Positions 54,437 to 63,830 of a stretch of DNA of 64,000 nt are shown here, one piece after another. The stretch is from the NCBI GenBank assembly GCA_910585865.1, contig CAJUGO010000004.1, positions 62,001-126,000 of the forward strand. The letters are read 5' to 3'. The position numbers and the translations under genes are program-made. The DNA comes from an uncultured Ruminococcus sp. GTDB taxonomy: Bacteria > Bacillota > Clostridia > Oscillospirales > Acutalibacteraceae. Each line of letters begins with the position of its first letter. Position 1 is the stretch's first letter. The notes under the pieces were generated by a model that did no database searches, was not told the origin of the DNA, and saw nothing but the letters and a program-made list of their open reading frames with translations.

Positions 54437-54515
54437 AAAACAGACAGTTAACTGACCCGACCTCCAATCGTTATGGTCTAACTTTTTGGGGTCGGGTCAA
54501 ACTGCTGCCTGTTTT
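54437..54515. terminator. Long compound hairpin, terminator-like
   Basis: Outer arms AAAACAGACAG and CTGCCTGTTTT (one base bulged) enclose the inner arms TGACCCGACC and GGTCGGGTCA, with an AT-rich apical loop and T-rich DNA on each side. It is between the convergent DUF6062-like and phage-tail-like genes and may be a bidirectional terminator or a small mobile or structured element. The rest of 54343-54694 contains no gene I can support. Confidence 0.5.
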
Positions 54516-54694
54516 CATTTTATTTAAAAAGCTATTAATATAAAAACCGGTATAATAAAAAAATGTTCAAAACCTCCCTCACAAAAAGAAAGACTGAACG
54601 TCAAACACCCTCTGAAAAATCTGAATCAGACGAACGCATAAATTACTATGTTCCTATACCGGTCTTTATCAATTGTGTTCAGCGGAGGCTGTTT

Positions 54695-56383
54695 TTATTT
54701 TACTCTGTAAATCATCACAGTTGTTATAAGCTCATTTGCCGTAAATCCGCCTTCCTTCGGCAGAATCTGAAGTCTGCTTGCGCCTGAAGAAACCTGAAGT
54801 TCAACTGCCTTGTGCAAATTTGTATATGCAGCAGCCGCGCAGGAAGATTTTGCAGCAAAAGGCATATTTTCAAAAGTCAGTATGCTCGGACTGCAATTGA
54901 CCGCTATTTTTATTCTGAGTGTCGTTATCACAAAATTTGCTGTTTTCTGATATTCCGCACTTGCATAGCTGATATAATCTGCAACTGCCGCAACAGGCGT
55001 TAACGTCGCTGACCCTATCTCGATTTCTTTGTCATATTTATTTTCCAATGCGTTGTAAATTGCTCCGCTTGTCATAAGAGCAGGACTGTTTCTTTGCGGC
55101 GAGGTATCAAATCCTGTATAATCCACTTTATCGTTAAGATGTCTGTTAACCTCATCTACCGCTGATTTGTCTGCCTTTTCATCAAATAATTGTGTTACAC
55201 TTGCACCTAGATTTTCTTTTTGAACGCACTCATACGAAAGTGAGTCAATCGAATAATACGGTTCAAAATTTGTTGAAGTGTTTGTTCCTTTTGCAATTTG
55301 AACAACAGCGTCAATATTATATTCTTTGCCCATATACTGACTGGGAAACGATAATGATAAAGAATACTCTGTGCCGGTTGTTACTTTTCCATTTAACAGC
55401 GTATGGTAAAAAGTTTTTTCGTTTGAAGACACAGTAACAGAATATGCTGTCGGCAAAATATCCAGCAAAGCTCTTCCCTGCGAGTTTTTTCGTCCATGTG
55501 TCCAGATTATATAATCTTCACCGGTTACAAAAAAGTTCAACGGGAATTCTGTCCCAAGGGGTATCCCCGACATAGGATTTTCCGTTAAAGTTCCTGTTAT
55601 TCTTATGTGATTGTTGCGAATGGTAATATGCAGACCATACTTATCAATCTCAATATTTTTTAGGCACAGCAACTGTTTTTCACTCTTTTTCAAAAAGTTT
55701 TTATTTACTCTTGAATCGAGCTTTTCGTCGACTTCTTCACTGCTGTATGCTTCATCTGCCGAATAAAAATAATTTTCAAGATACTGAATAGAAGGATAGT
55801 TTTGGCCGCTGTCAATTATCTCCAGCTTATCACTTATCTTATTTTCACAATCCTCTTTTTCATCTGCAACCGCATTAAACTGTTCCAAATCAACTTTATT
55901 GCTTAAATCAGTTTCATTGATTAGTTCATAATTGTCTTCGATTTTCTTTTGCTGTTTGGAAATTTCACAGAGCAATCCGTATGCTTCATCGCGCAGCTTT
56001 AATGTTTCGGAGTTTGGGTTTTCATATTCCCTTTCCTCAACCGGAATACTCTCGTCAGCATACAGAGTGACAATTTCTGTCTGATAAATAAATCCTTCAG
56101 AATTTCTGCCTTCAAGCTGAAGCTCAAAGTAACCGTGCATAAAAATATCATTCTTTTTTACAATCCATGTAATTTTCGTACCGAGTGAATTAATTTCCGC
56201 GGCGTCAGGAATTACAGAATTTACACTTCCGTCAGGAAACCTCAAATGTATGGTATATTCTAATGAAATATCACGCAATTCCTTAATTAAAAATTCCTGA
56301 GTAAACGCAAGATTTTCACCCGTTACGCCAACACAATTACCGCTGCTGAAACTAACAGGTTTTCTGTTTTCATAAATAATCAT
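54695..56383 (-). CDS. Orphan phage baseplate/tail-like protein
   Basis: A 562-residue protein with no signal peptide. The N-terminal ~110 residues (VTGENLAFTQEFLIKELRDISLEYTIHLRFPDGS, KNDIFMHGYFELQLEG, IYQTEIVTLYADESI) resemble the BppU-type N-terminal domain of phage baseplate or upper-tail proteins. A charged helical stretch follows (about 120-240, with EISKQQKKIEDNYE), then beta-rich segments and another coil (KADKSAVDEVNRHLNDKVDYTGF), which is the layout of trimeric tail-fibre proteins. No other phage gene is adjacent. It could be a prophage remnant, a tailocin piece or a domesticated gene. The assignment rests on pattern only. Confidence 0.55.
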   Translation of the reverse strand: MIIYENRKPVSFSSGNCVGVTGENLAFTQEFLIKELRDISLEYTIHLRFPDGSVNSVIPDAAEINSLGTKITWIVKKNDIFMHGYFELQLEGRNSEGFIYQTEIVTLYADESIPVEEREYENPNSETLKLRDEAYGLLCEISKQQKKIEDNYELINETDLSNKVDLEQFNAVADEKEDCENKISDKLEIIDSGQNYPSIQYLENYFYSADEAYSSEEVDEKLDSRVNKNFLKKSEKQLLCLKNIEIDKYGLHITIRNNHIRITGTLTENPMSGIPLGTEFPLNFFVTGEDYIIWTHGRKNSQGRALLDILPTAYSVTVSSNEKTFYHTLLNGKVTTGTEYSLSLSFPSQYMGKEYNIDAVVQIAKGTNTSTNFEPYYSIDSLSYECVQKENLGASVTQLFDEKADKSAVDEVNRHLNDKVDYTGFDTSPQRNSPALMTSGAIYNALENKYDKEIEIGSATLTPVAAVADYISYASAEYQKTANFVITTLRIKIAVNCSPSILTFENMPFAAKSSCAAAAYTNLHKAVELQVSSGASRLQILPKEGGFTANELITTVMIYRVK

Positions 56384-56416
56384 ATTTTCACCTCCAATTA
56401 TGAGGCTAAAAAGTAA

Positions 56417-56444
56417 AAAAATTGCATATTACTATGCAATTTTT
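56417..56444. terminator. Terminator after truB
   Basis: AAAAATTGCATA/TATGCAATTTTT is a perfect 12-bp AT stem with a T run on the minus strand, 66 bases past the truB stop. Confidence 0.7.
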
Positions 56445-56509
56445 CATTTTTTTATTTAATTTTTAATAAACCACTCTGTTAATTACACTGATAACACATA
56501 TAAAATTTT

Positions 56510-57418
56510 TCATCTGGGATTATATTGCAGGTGTATCTTTAGCTGTCCGGTTTCTGTATCTGCCGCAGCAAGCCCGAGAAACTTGTCAGCACGGTTCTTC
56601 ACCCGAAAAATTTCTCCGTTTTTCACTGTAGATTTCGCAAGAAATGTCCGTGCAATATCAAGTGCTCCGCCGTTTGAAAACCGGTTTGCCTGTGCATCTG
56701 AAATACAAATATACCTGCACTGTTCAAACAAGCTTTCTGCTGACTTTACGTACGCTTCAAGCTCCCCGTTCCCAGCAAGCTCAGTAACTCTGTCAAGCGT
56801 TATGCAATCATCAAGTGTAAATCCGCACGCTTGTGTTCTTCTCAGCGCAGTCATAACAGCACCCGTATTTAATACTCTGCCTATATCATCTATAAGCGAG
56901 CGTACATATGTACCCTTTGAACAGCTGATTTTAAGCGTTCCGCACTGGGTTTTCTCATCAAAATCCGCTAACTCAAGACTGTAAACAGTAATCCTACGGC
57001 TTTCACGCGGAATCTCTATTCCTTTTCGGGCCAGGTCATAAAGACGCTGACCATTCTTTTGAATCGCCGAATACATCGGCGGAATCTGATCGATCGTTCC
57101 TGTAAATTGAGGCAATATATTTAAAATATCACTCTTTTTTACATTGGAGTGCATTTCTTTTGTAATCGAGCCCCATATATCCAGTGTATCTGTAGTTTTG
57201 CCAAGCATAAATTCTGCAGTATAGGACTTATCATGGTTAAATATAAGATCCTGCGCTTTTGTAGCCGTACCAAGCAAAATTGGAAGCACTCCTGTTGCAT
57301 TTGGATCAAGTGTCCCTGTATGCCCGATTTTCCGTTGTCCTGTAGCCCTGCGTACAACAGCAATAACATCAAAAGATGTAAATTCTGCCGGTTTATCTAT
57401 TATTAATACGCCGTTCAT
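56510..57418 (-). CDS. truB: tRNA pseudouridine-55 synthase
   Basis: Makes pseudouridine at tRNA position 55. The 302-residue protein starts MNGVLIIDKPAEFTSFDVIAVVRRATGQRKIGHTGTLDPNATGVLPILLG; the catalytic aspartate is the one in GTLDP (about residue 38). The RLYDLARKGIEI and SCSKGTYVRSLIDDIG segments are also typical, and a C-terminal PUA-like region is present. Its ATG overlaps the nrnA stop by a few bases. It is the last gene of the nusA-infB operon, followed by a terminator. Confidence 0.95.
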   Translation of the reverse strand: MNGVLIIDKPAEFTSFDVIAVVRRATGQRKIGHTGTLDPNATGVLPILLGTATKAQDLIFNHDKSYTAEFMLGKTTDTLDIWGSITKEMHSNVKKSDILNILPQFTGTIDQIPPMYSAIQKNGQRLYDLARKGIEIPRESRRITVYSLELADFDEKTQCGTLKISCSKGTYVRSLIDDIGRVLNTGAVMTALRRTQACGFTLDDCITLDRVTELAGNGELEAYVKSAESLFEQCRYICISDAQANRFSNGGALDIARTFLAKSTVKNGEIFRVKNRADKFLGLAAADTETGQLKIHLQYNPR

Positions 57419-58350
57419 AAAAATTCTTCAGCCGCCTTGATAAGCTTTTCTTTCACTGTATTCAAATCACCCTCAACTGTGCATCCTGCTGCTGCAGGGT
57501 GTCCGCCTCCGCCAAACAGGGAACAGAAATCACACGCATTTATATCTCCGTTTGTGCGCACAGAAACTTTAAAGAAGTTCTCTTCTTTTTCACGCATTGT
57601 AATTCCCATCATTACTCCCTCAATCTGTCGGGGTATAGAAGCAAGCCCTTCCATTTCGTCATCGCCTATATTGAGTTTGTTTATCATATCAATGGTAGTA
57701 TATATAATTGCACATCTGCCTTTGGCACAATACTGCATAGTTTCATAAACAGCGCGCTCAAGAAGTATTTTGTTTCTTGATTTTGTTTCAAACATAACTT
57801 TGTTTATGTATGCTGTGCTGCAGCCTGAATCCATAAGTTCTGCTGCAACACGCATTGTTTCGGAAGTTGTGTTTGTATACCTGAAGCATCCCGTATCTGT
57901 TGATATACCTGTATAAAGACAATTTGCAATATCTTCAGTTATCTCTATGTTCATTATATCAAATAATTTGTACAAAATCTCGCAGTTTGCCGCTGCTCTT
58001 GGATCAACAAATTTTTCTCTTGCATTGATCGTGTTTGAACCATGATGATCAATGCACAAATCAATCCTGCCGATATATTGGCTCATATTTGAGCCAAGCA
58101 GACTGTCAGCCGCAACATCAACACTGACAACCGTCTGCGTTTCAAACTCATGATGCTCAGTACCTTTTAAAAGATATTCAAATTTAGAGGGAATATTTGA
58201 GGTAATAACCCTTGACTTTTTGCCTATCTGTGACAGAGCAAGACTTAGCGCAAAACCGCTTCCCAACGTATCCCCGTCGGGGTAAGCATGCGTAAGAATA
58301 TCATAGTTGTCATGAACTTCCAAAAACCGTGCAGCATCATTCAGATTCAT
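57415..58350 (-). CDS. nrnA: DHH-family oligoribonuclease/pAp phosphatase
   Basis: Degrades nanoRNA and hydrolyses 3'-phosphoadenosine 5'-phosphate. The 311-residue protein has the DHH motifs HAYPDGDTLGSGFALS, DVAADSLLG, LCIDHHGSNT and the DHHA1 motif GGGGHPAAAG near the C-terminus. The ATG at 58350, with GAGGATG upstream, makes it overlap the rbfA end by 14 bases, so the genes are translationally coupled. Its place between rbfA and truB is the usual Firmicute order. Confidence 0.93.
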   Translation of the reverse strand: MNLNDAARFLEVHDNYDILTHAYPDGDTLGSGFALSLALSQIGKKSRVITSNIPSKFEYLLKGTEHHEFETQTVVSVDVAADSLLGSNMSQYIGRIDLCIDHHGSNTINAREKFVDPRAAANCEILYKLFDIMNIEITEDIANCLYTGISTDTGCFRYTNTTSETMRVAAELMDSGCSTAYINKVMFETKSRNKILLERAVYETMQYCAKGRCAIIYTTIDMINKLNIGDDEMEGLASIPRQIEGVMMGITMREKEENFFKVSVRTNGDINACDFCSLFGGGGHPAAAGCTVEGDLNTVKEKLIKAAEEFL

Positions 58351-58714
58351 TACTTTCATCCTCATCTTCGTTAATATCAAGGCTGTTAAGAATACGGCTG
58401 ATATTTGCACTGTATTCTATGCTGTCAGTTGCGTTAAATATTAATTGGGGAACATGGCGAAGATGCAGTCGGTGGCCAAGCTCTCTTCTAATAAAACCTG
58501 CTGCGGACTTAAGCCCCTTTACTGCTTCTCTTGCCCTGTCGATTCCCTCTATTGCACTAACCTGGACAGTACAGTATGAAAGATCATTTGTAACCTCTAC
58601 CCGTACTATTGATAAAAACGCCTGCTGCACCCTCGGGTCTTTGAGTTCTCTGAAAATAGCGGTAAGCTCCCGTTTAATATCTTCGGTTGTGCGTTCAATT
58701 CTGTGGCTTGCCAT
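58337..58714 (-). CDS. rbfA: Ribosome-binding factor A
   Basis: Assembly factor that binds the 16S rRNA 5' helix on immature 30S subunits. The 125-residue protein begins MASHRIERTTEDIKRELTAIFRELKDPR and carries the KH-like core with KGLKSAAGFIRRELGHRLHLRHVPQLIF. The acidic tail EDEDESNESE is a common extension. A ribosome site GGAAGTG precedes the ATG. It lies 92 bases after infB. Confidence 0.95.
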   Translation of the reverse strand: MASHRIERTTEDIKRELTAIFRELKDPRVQQAFLSIVRVEVTNDLSYCTVQVSAIEGIDRAREAVKGLKSAAGFIRRELGHRLHLRHVPQLIFNATDSIEYSANISRILNSLDINEDEDESNESE

Positions 58715-58806
58715 GCTATCACTTCCTTATTTTAAATCAATCTTTCAGATATATCCTATAAACAATAAAATATTCGGGTTTTAGACACTTTATTGAATTA
58801 CCCTTT

Positions 58807-61179
58807 TTAATCGCGGTACTCCTCTATTGTATAAACCTCAAACATATCGCCTTCTTTAATATCGTTAAAGCGTTCCAGACCAATGCCGCATTCGTAACCT
58901 TCATTAACCTCTTTAACCGCATCCTTAAATCTCTGCAAAGATGCAATTATATCATCTGCAATAACAATACCGTCGCGAATTACCCTTACACTGGCATTAC
59001 GCTGAATTTTTCCGCTCTTGACATATGAACCCGATATTACGCCAACAGATTTAATCTTGATAACATTGCGGCATTCAGCCATTCCCAGTACAACTTCTCT
59101 TGTTTTCGGGGCAAGCATACCCTTCATTGCAGCTTCAATCTCATTAATGCAGTCATAAATAACACTGTAAAGGCGCATATCAACTCCGGATCTCTCTGCG
59201 TTCTCTGCGGCAACAACGTCCGGACGGACATTAAAGCCAACTATGATTGCATTTGACGCTTCAGCAAGCATTACATCAGATTCGTTAACTGCACCTACTG
59301 CACCGTGAATTACGTTTACACGCACTTCATCGTTTGAAAGCTTTTCAAGTGACTGTTTAACAGCTTCAACTGAACCCTGAACATCTGCTTTAACAATAAT
59401 CTGCAATTCCTTAACTTCACCCAGTTTCATCTGATCAAAGAGGTTGTCAAGGGTTACCTTTGTCTGAGCATTAAATATTTCTTCTTTCTTGGCAGTCTTT
59501 CTCTGGTCAACAAGCGTACGGGCAAGGCGCTCATCTGTTACTGCATCAAATACATCTCCGCCTGTCGGTACTTCGTCAAGACCTGTGATTTCAACAGGAA
59601 CAGACGGTCCTGCCTCATTGACCCTCTCTCCCTTATCATTAGTCATTACTCTTACACGGCCTACACAAGTACCGGCAATAATAATATCTCCCTTATGCAG
59701 TGTTCCGTTTTGAACAAGCATTGTAGCAATCGGACCTCTGCCTTTGTCAAGTCTTGCCTCAATAACAGTACCCTTTGCTGCTCTGTCGGGATTAGCCTTA
59801 AGCTCTTTCATTTCGGCAACAAGTGCTACCATTTCAAGCAAGTCGCCCAGTCCTTCTTTAGTCTTTGCCGATACCGGAATACACGGAGTATCTCCGCCCC
59901 ATTCTTCAGGAATAAGTTCGTGCTCGGTAAGCTGCTGCTTAACAGTCTCCGGATTTGCGCCTACTTTATCCATTTTATTAATTGCAACAATTACAGATAC
60001 GCCCGCAGCCTTTGCATGATGTATTGCTTCAACAGTCTGGGGCATAATACCGTCATCTGCCGCTACTACAAGAATTGCAATATCAGTAACCTGTGCACCT
60101 CTTGCACGCATAGTTGTAAAAGCCTCATGTCCCGGTGTATCAAGAAAAGTAATAGGCTTCCCGTTTACTTCAACTCTGTAAGCACCGATATGCTGTGTAA
60201 TACCGCCTGCCTCGCCTGCGGTTACGTTAGAATGACGAATAGCATCGAGAATAGAAGTTTTTCCGTGGTCAACATGACCCATAACAACTACTACCGGAGC
60301 TCTCTCTACGAGATTTGCATCATCATCTTCGCTGTCGTCAATAATTCTTTCTTCAATTGTTACAACAACTTCCTTTTCAACTTTTGCATGAAATTCCATA
60401 GCAATAAGGGAAGCAGTATCAAAATCAATTGAATCCGTTGCAGTTACCATTGAACCCATAAGAAACGCCTTTTTTACTACCTCTGCAACAGTAGCTTTCA
60501 GGCGGAGCGCAAGCTCAGACACCACAATTTCATCGGGAATCTGAACTGTAATGGGTTTTTGCTTGCGTTCAAGCGCAATACGGTTGAGTCTCTCCTGCTC
60601 TGTTTCGCGTCTGCCCTGCCTTCTGCCCCTTTGACGCTGAGAACGGTTTGAAAACTTCTGCTTTTTCATAATGTTGTCTGTGCTGCGCATTTTTGAACTT
60701 GCACTTGCAAGATCATCGTATTTCTGGTTGTATCGCTCAACATCAACATTAGTTGCACGTGTATCAATAACCCTGCGTCTGCGTGCAGATTCGTCGCCGT
60801 CAGACTTGGAATCATCTTCCTGGATATTTGTTTTTTCACTCTGCCTATACTTATTATTTACTTTTTCGGCAGACTTATCAATCTTTTTCTTTTTATTTTC
60901 TTTAGCTGTATTTTTTTGTACAGGATGAGTTTCTTTAGCCTCTGTATTTTCAGTTTCCGGCTGTCCGTCGATTTTTTTATTGCGAGAGTCAAAATAAGCA
61001 TCCAAGCTTTCAACTTTGTTTTCCTGTGTTACAACATCAAAAATAACATCAAGTTCGTTTTCCTCAAGGGATGTCATCGTCTTTTTGGTTACACCGCAAT
61101 ATTTTTCAAGTATCTCAATAACCTTCTTGTTAGAAACACCCAAATCGTTTGCTACATCTTTCACCTTATATTTTATCAT
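58807..61179 (-). CDS. infB: Translation initiation factor IF-2
   Basis: GTPase that brings initiator tRNA to the 30S subunit. The 790-residue protein has an N-terminal IF2N domain (YKVKDVANDLGVSNKKVIEIL), a long lysine/glutamate- and arginine-rich linker (about 60-215, with QRQRGRRQGRR), a second IF2N-like part, then the G domain with GHVDHGKT at 301-308, DTPGHEAF and NKMD, and the C-terminal barrels and tRNA-binding domain. The ATG at 61179 has GGGAGGAG upstream; an earlier start has no site. It overlaps the end of ylxQ by 14 bases. Confidence 0.97.
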   Translation of the reverse strand: MIKYKVKDVANDLGVSNKKVIEILEKYCGVTKKTMTSLEENELDVIFDVVTQENKVESLDAYFDSRNKKIDGQPETENTEAKETHPVQKNTAKENKKKKIDKSAEKVNNKYRQSEKTNIQEDDSKSDGDESARRRRVIDTRATNVDVERYNQKYDDLASASSKMRSTDNIMKKQKFSNRSQRQRGRRQGRRETEQERLNRIALERKQKPITVQIPDEIVVSELALRLKATVAEVVKKAFLMGSMVTATDSIDFDTASLIAMEFHAKVEKEVVVTIEERIIDDSEDDDANLVERAPVVVVMGHVDHGKTSILDAIRHSNVTAGEAGGITQHIGAYRVEVNGKPITFLDTPGHEAFTTMRARGAQVTDIAILVVAADDGIMPQTVEAIHHAKAAGVSVIVAINKMDKVGANPETVKQQLTEHELIPEEWGGDTPCIPVSAKTKEGLGDLLEMVALVAEMKELKANPDRAAKGTVIEARLDKGRGPIATMLVQNGTLHKGDIIIAGTCVGRVRVMTNDKGERVNEAGPSVPVEITGLDEVPTGGDVFDAVTDERLARTLVDQRKTAKKEEIFNAQTKVTLDNLFDQMKLGEVKELQIIVKADVQGSVEAVKQSLEKLSNDEVRVNVIHGAVGAVNESDVMLAEASNAIIVGFNVRPDVVAAENAERSGVDMRLYSVIYDCINEIEAAMKGMLAPKTREVVLGMAECRNVIKIKSVGVISGSYVKSGKIQRNASVRVIRDGIVIADDIIASLQRFKDAVKEVNEGYECGIGLERFNDIKEGDMFEVYTIEEYRD

Positions 61180-61498
61180 GTAATTCTCCTCCCAATTCGT
61201 TTTCAATAAGCACCGTCAGCTTATCGGCAAAGCCTTTATCTTCAACCGCCATAACCCCGCAGAGTTTTCCTACAGCTATACTTACTTCGTCCTTGCTTCT
61301 GCTTATCACAAATGTTTTTACATCACCGTTATGTGCAGCTGTCAAAACAGGTTTGCTGCTGCTTTTTGAAAAGTCACTCGCAAAAATTATCAGCCTTGCC
61401 TTGTGTTTTTGTATGGAGTCAATCGACGGGTCGGCACCGATTACCAGTTTGCCGGCACGCCTGCAAATGCCGAGGAGTGACAAAATTCTGTCATTCAT
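61166..61498 (-). CDS. ylxQ: L7Ae-family RNA-binding protein YlxQ
   Basis: A 110-residue member of the L7Ae/L30e family found in Firmicute nusA operons. MNDRILSLLGICRRAGKLVIGADPSIDSIQ is the usual N-terminus, followed by ARLIIFASDFSKSSSKP. It probably binds kink-turn RNA. It starts 14 bases after ylxR with a ribosome site (GGAGGTTGAC) and its end overlaps infB. Its role is thought to be in ribosome biology but is not fully known. Confidence 0.9.
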   Translation of the reverse strand: MNDRILSLLGICRRAGKLVIGADPSIDSIQKHKARLIIFASDFSKSSSKPVLTAAHNGDVKTFVISRSKDEVSIAVGKLCGVMAVEDKGFADKLTVLIENELGGELHDKI

Positions 61499-61512
61499 TT
61501 GTCAACCTCCCT

Positions 61513-61818
61513 TTATGTCTGTATACTCAATAATTCGCTTTGCATTTGCTCATATACTTCATCGGGAATTTTACAACTTAATGAACGCTCAAACCTTCGT
61601 GCCTTGCGCGCCTTTTCAAAGCATGAAAGATTTTTGCATACATATGCTCCGCGCCCCGGCTTTCTTCCGGTAAGATCAAGTGAAATTTCTCCGCTTTTAA
61701 TAACATTACCCGCTTCGTCCTTTACGTCAGGCGCTTTTACCACGCGGATAAGCTCACGTTTTTCTTTCATTTCACCGCATCCTGTGCATTTGCGCAGGGG
61801 CATTTTTCTTTGCTTCAT
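61513..61818 (-). CDS. ylxR: YlxR-family RNA-binding protein
   Basis: A 101-residue member of the YlxR family, small proteins between nusA and infB. It starts MKQRKMPLRKCTGCGEMKEKRELIRVV and has the family GRKPGRGAYVCKNLSCFEKA region with its conserved basic patch; the CTGCG and C-N-L-S-C pairs are cysteine pairs seen in this family. A GGGA-type site lies before the ATG. It is 21 bases after nusA. It may bind RNA, as shown for related proteins. Confidence 0.92.
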   Translation of the reverse strand: MKQRKMPLRKCTGCGEMKEKRELIRVVKAPDVKDEAGNVIKSGEISLDLTGRKPGRGAYVCKNLSCFEKARKARRFERSLSCKIPDEVYEQMQSELLSIQT

Positions 61819-61839
61819 AAAATCCCTTTCTTTACAAAA

Positions 61840-62940
61840 TTATTCTTCTGTAACCTCTGTGTTTTCGTCTTCTGTTTCCTCATCCTCGCCATAAAATCCG
61901 CTTTCCGGACGAATATCAATTCTCCAGCCTGTAAGCCTTGCCGCAAGGCGGGCGTTCTGTCCCTTATTACCGATTGCAAGTGAAAGCTGTCCGTCCGGAA
62001 CCGTTACTTTACAGTTCTTTGCATCAGCGTCAATAATTTCGACCTTGCATACAGAAGCAGGTGAAAGAGCCGCTGAAATATACTTTTCGGGTTCATCACT
62101 GTACTCGATAATATCAATTTTTTCTCCGCCCAGTTCTTCGACAATTTGATTTACACGAACGCCCTTTGTACCGATGCATGCACCGATTGCATCAATATCG
62201 GGGTTTGTACTTGCAACTGCCATTTTTGTTCTGGAACCTGCCTCGCGTGACACTGATTTAATCTCAACAACACCGTCAAAAATTTCCGGAACTTCCTGTT
62301 CAAACAAACGCTTTACAAGCCCCGGGTGCGTTCTTGAAATAATAGCGTGCGGACCTTTTTCATTGTCCTTTACATCTGCAATATATACCTTGATATGGTC
62401 ACCTTCCTTTAGATTTTCATGACCAATCTGTTCACTTTTTGGAAGCATTGCTTCGCTTTTGCCGATTTTAATTGTAGCAATACCTGACTTGGGATCAATC
62501 CTCTCAACCTGAGCTGTTACAATCTCGCCCAGCTTGCTTTGAAATTCAATAAGCGACTGACCCTTCTCTCCTGCACGTATTCCCTGACGAATAACATTTC
62601 GTGCAGAAGAAACAGATGTCCATCCAAGGTGCTTTGGATCAATTGGAACTTCTATCTCATCGCCTATATTATACCTCTTTCTCTTGTTGATTTTTGCAGC
62701 TTCATCAAGCGTTACCTCAAAATTCGGATCGTAAACCTCTTCCACAACCGTCTTGATTAATTTAGCGTCAAATGTGTTTTTTTCTGCATCAATCTTAATA
62801 ATTACATTATCATTTCCGCCGTAATAATTTTTGCAGGCAACTGAAATTGCTTTTTCAATATGCTGAAGCATATAATCTTTTGATATACCTTTTTCTTTTT
62901 CAAATAAATTTAAGGCTTCAAATAAGTCTTTGTTAGTCAT
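61840..62940 (-). CDS. nusA: Transcription termination/antitermination protein NusA
   Basis: RNA polymerase-bound factor that controls pausing, termination and antitermination. The 366-residue protein starts MTNKDLFEALNLFEKEKGI, the usual NusA opening, then has an S1-like domain (KLGEIVTAQVERIDPKSGIATIKIG) and two KH domains (DAIGACIGTKGVRVNQIVEELGGEKIDII; NKGQNARLAARLTGWRIDI). It ends in an acidic tail (EDEETEDENTEVTEE) and lacks the two C-terminal acidic repeats of Enterobacteria. The start I chose lies 4 codons inside the open frame; the upstream ATG is directly at the ribosome site. It follows rimP by 41 bases. Confidence 0.95.
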   Translation of the reverse strand: MTNKDLFEALNLFEKEKGISKDYMLQHIEKAISVACKNYYGGNDNVIIKIDAEKNTFDAKLIKTVVEEVYDPNFEVTLDEAAKINKRKRYNIGDEIEVPIDPKHLGWTSVSSARNVIRQGIRAGEKGQSLIEFQSKLGEIVTAQVERIDPKSGIATIKIGKSEAMLPKSEQIGHENLKEGDHIKVYIADVKDNEKGPHAIISRTHPGLVKRLFEQEVPEIFDGVVEIKSVSREAGSRTKMAVASTNPDIDAIGACIGTKGVRVNQIVEELGGEKIDIIEYSDEPEKYISAALSPASVCKVEIIDADAKNCKVTVPDGQLSLAIGNKGQNARLAARLTGWRIDIRPESGFYGEDEETEDENTEVTEE

Positions 62941-62981
62941 TTTCCAACTCATCCTTTACTAAATTATTTATATAAATAAAA

Positions 62982-63461
62982 TCAGTCAAAATCATCAAGC
63001 TTAATCCACGCGGCATCTTTTTTATTTATAGTAATTTCATTTTCATTGCCATGATCAGAAATTGTCACCATTCCGTCATCATAACCCTTAAGAACGCCGT
63101 TAAATTCTTTGCCGATTCCGTCAATGGGACGAAGCATTTTTACCATTATATCCGATCCGATAAACTTATTAAAATGTTCGTCGCAAATAAGTTCGCGCTC
63201 AATTCCCGGAGAACAAACCTCCAGACAATAGGCATTTTCAATTGGATCCAGCTCGTCAAGCGGATCATTGATTGCACGGGAAACCTTTTCACAGTCAGTA
63301 ATGTCAACACCGTCCGGTTTGTCGATAAAAATACGCAAGTACCAATCGGCACCTTCTTTAACATAGCGCACATCCCAAAGTGTAAGTCCAAACCCTTCTA
63401 CTATAGGCTTGCAAAGCTCACGAACTTTGCCGACGGTAACCCCGCCCTTGCTTTTTGCCAT
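62982..63461 (-). CDS. rimP: Ribosome maturation factor RimP
   Basis: Assembly factor for the 30S subunit. The 159-residue protein has VRELCKPIVEGFGLTLWDVRYVKEGADWYLRIFID in the N-terminal domain and CEKVSRAINDPLDELDPIENAYCLEVCSPGIERELI, the conserved SPGI-type signature, in the second. The ATG at 63461 has GAGGAGG upstream; an earlier frame start (63533) has no ribosome site. It is the first gene of the nusA-infB operon. Confidence 0.94.
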   Translation of the reverse strand: MAKSKGGVTVGKVRELCKPIVEGFGLTLWDVRYVKEGADWYLRIFIDKPDGVDITDCEKVSRAINDPLDELDPIENAYCLEVCSPGIERELICDEHFNKFIGSDIMVKMLRPIDGIGKEFNGVLKGYDDGMVTISDHGNENEITINKKDAAWIKLDDFD

Positions 63462-63637
63462 ACAATTCCTCCTCAAAGTAAAACAAAGCGCAAATATTTT
63501 AAACAAATGCAAAGGAGCGGGTTTGCTGCCCACTCCTTTAACCTTTAATATAATATTAAAATTATATCACCAAAAATCCAATTTAGCAAGTGTTTTTCAA
63601 AATTTTTAAGAAAATTTATAAAAAACTAAAAAAACAT

Positions 63638-63666
63638 TTGAAATTCTAAAATAAATATGTTATTAT
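63638..63666 (+). promoter_or_regulatory. Predicted promoter of the tRNA-Thr gene
   Basis: TTGAAA (63638-63643), 17 bases, TATTAT (63661-63666), 74 bases before the tRNA. Confidence 0.55.
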
Positions 63667-63739
63667 ATCATTCAGACATTGCATCGGAGCGTATCCGGTA
63701 AATTTGTTCCCACGAATGTCTTATACAGTTTTATACTAT

Positions 63740-63815
63740 GCTGATATAGCTCAGTAGGCAGAGTGCGTCCTTGGTAAGGACGAGGTCACGGGTTCGAATC
63801 CCGTTATCAGCTCCA
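63740..63815 (+). tRNA. tRNA-Thr (anticodon GGT), CCA encoded
   Basis: Acceptor arms GCTGATA (63740-63746) and TATCAGC (63805-63811) pair fully. The anticodon arm is CGTCC-TTGGTAA-GGACG, so the anticodon is GGT (reads ACC and ACU). The T-arm ACGGG-TTCGAAT-CCCGT and the D-arm GCTCAGTAGGCAGAGT are standard. Discriminator T is followed by encoded CCA (63813-63815). Confidence 0.97.
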
Positions 63816-63830
63816 TAACATTCATTAATG

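Noticed and set aside
54563..54787. Small plus-strand gene (74 residues)
   Set aside because: It has no ribosome-binding site and runs into the 3' end of the phage-tail-like gene on the other strand.
59695..60432. 245-residue plus-strand frame inside infB
   Set aside because: It is antisense to the conserved G domain of IF-2 and has no independent support.
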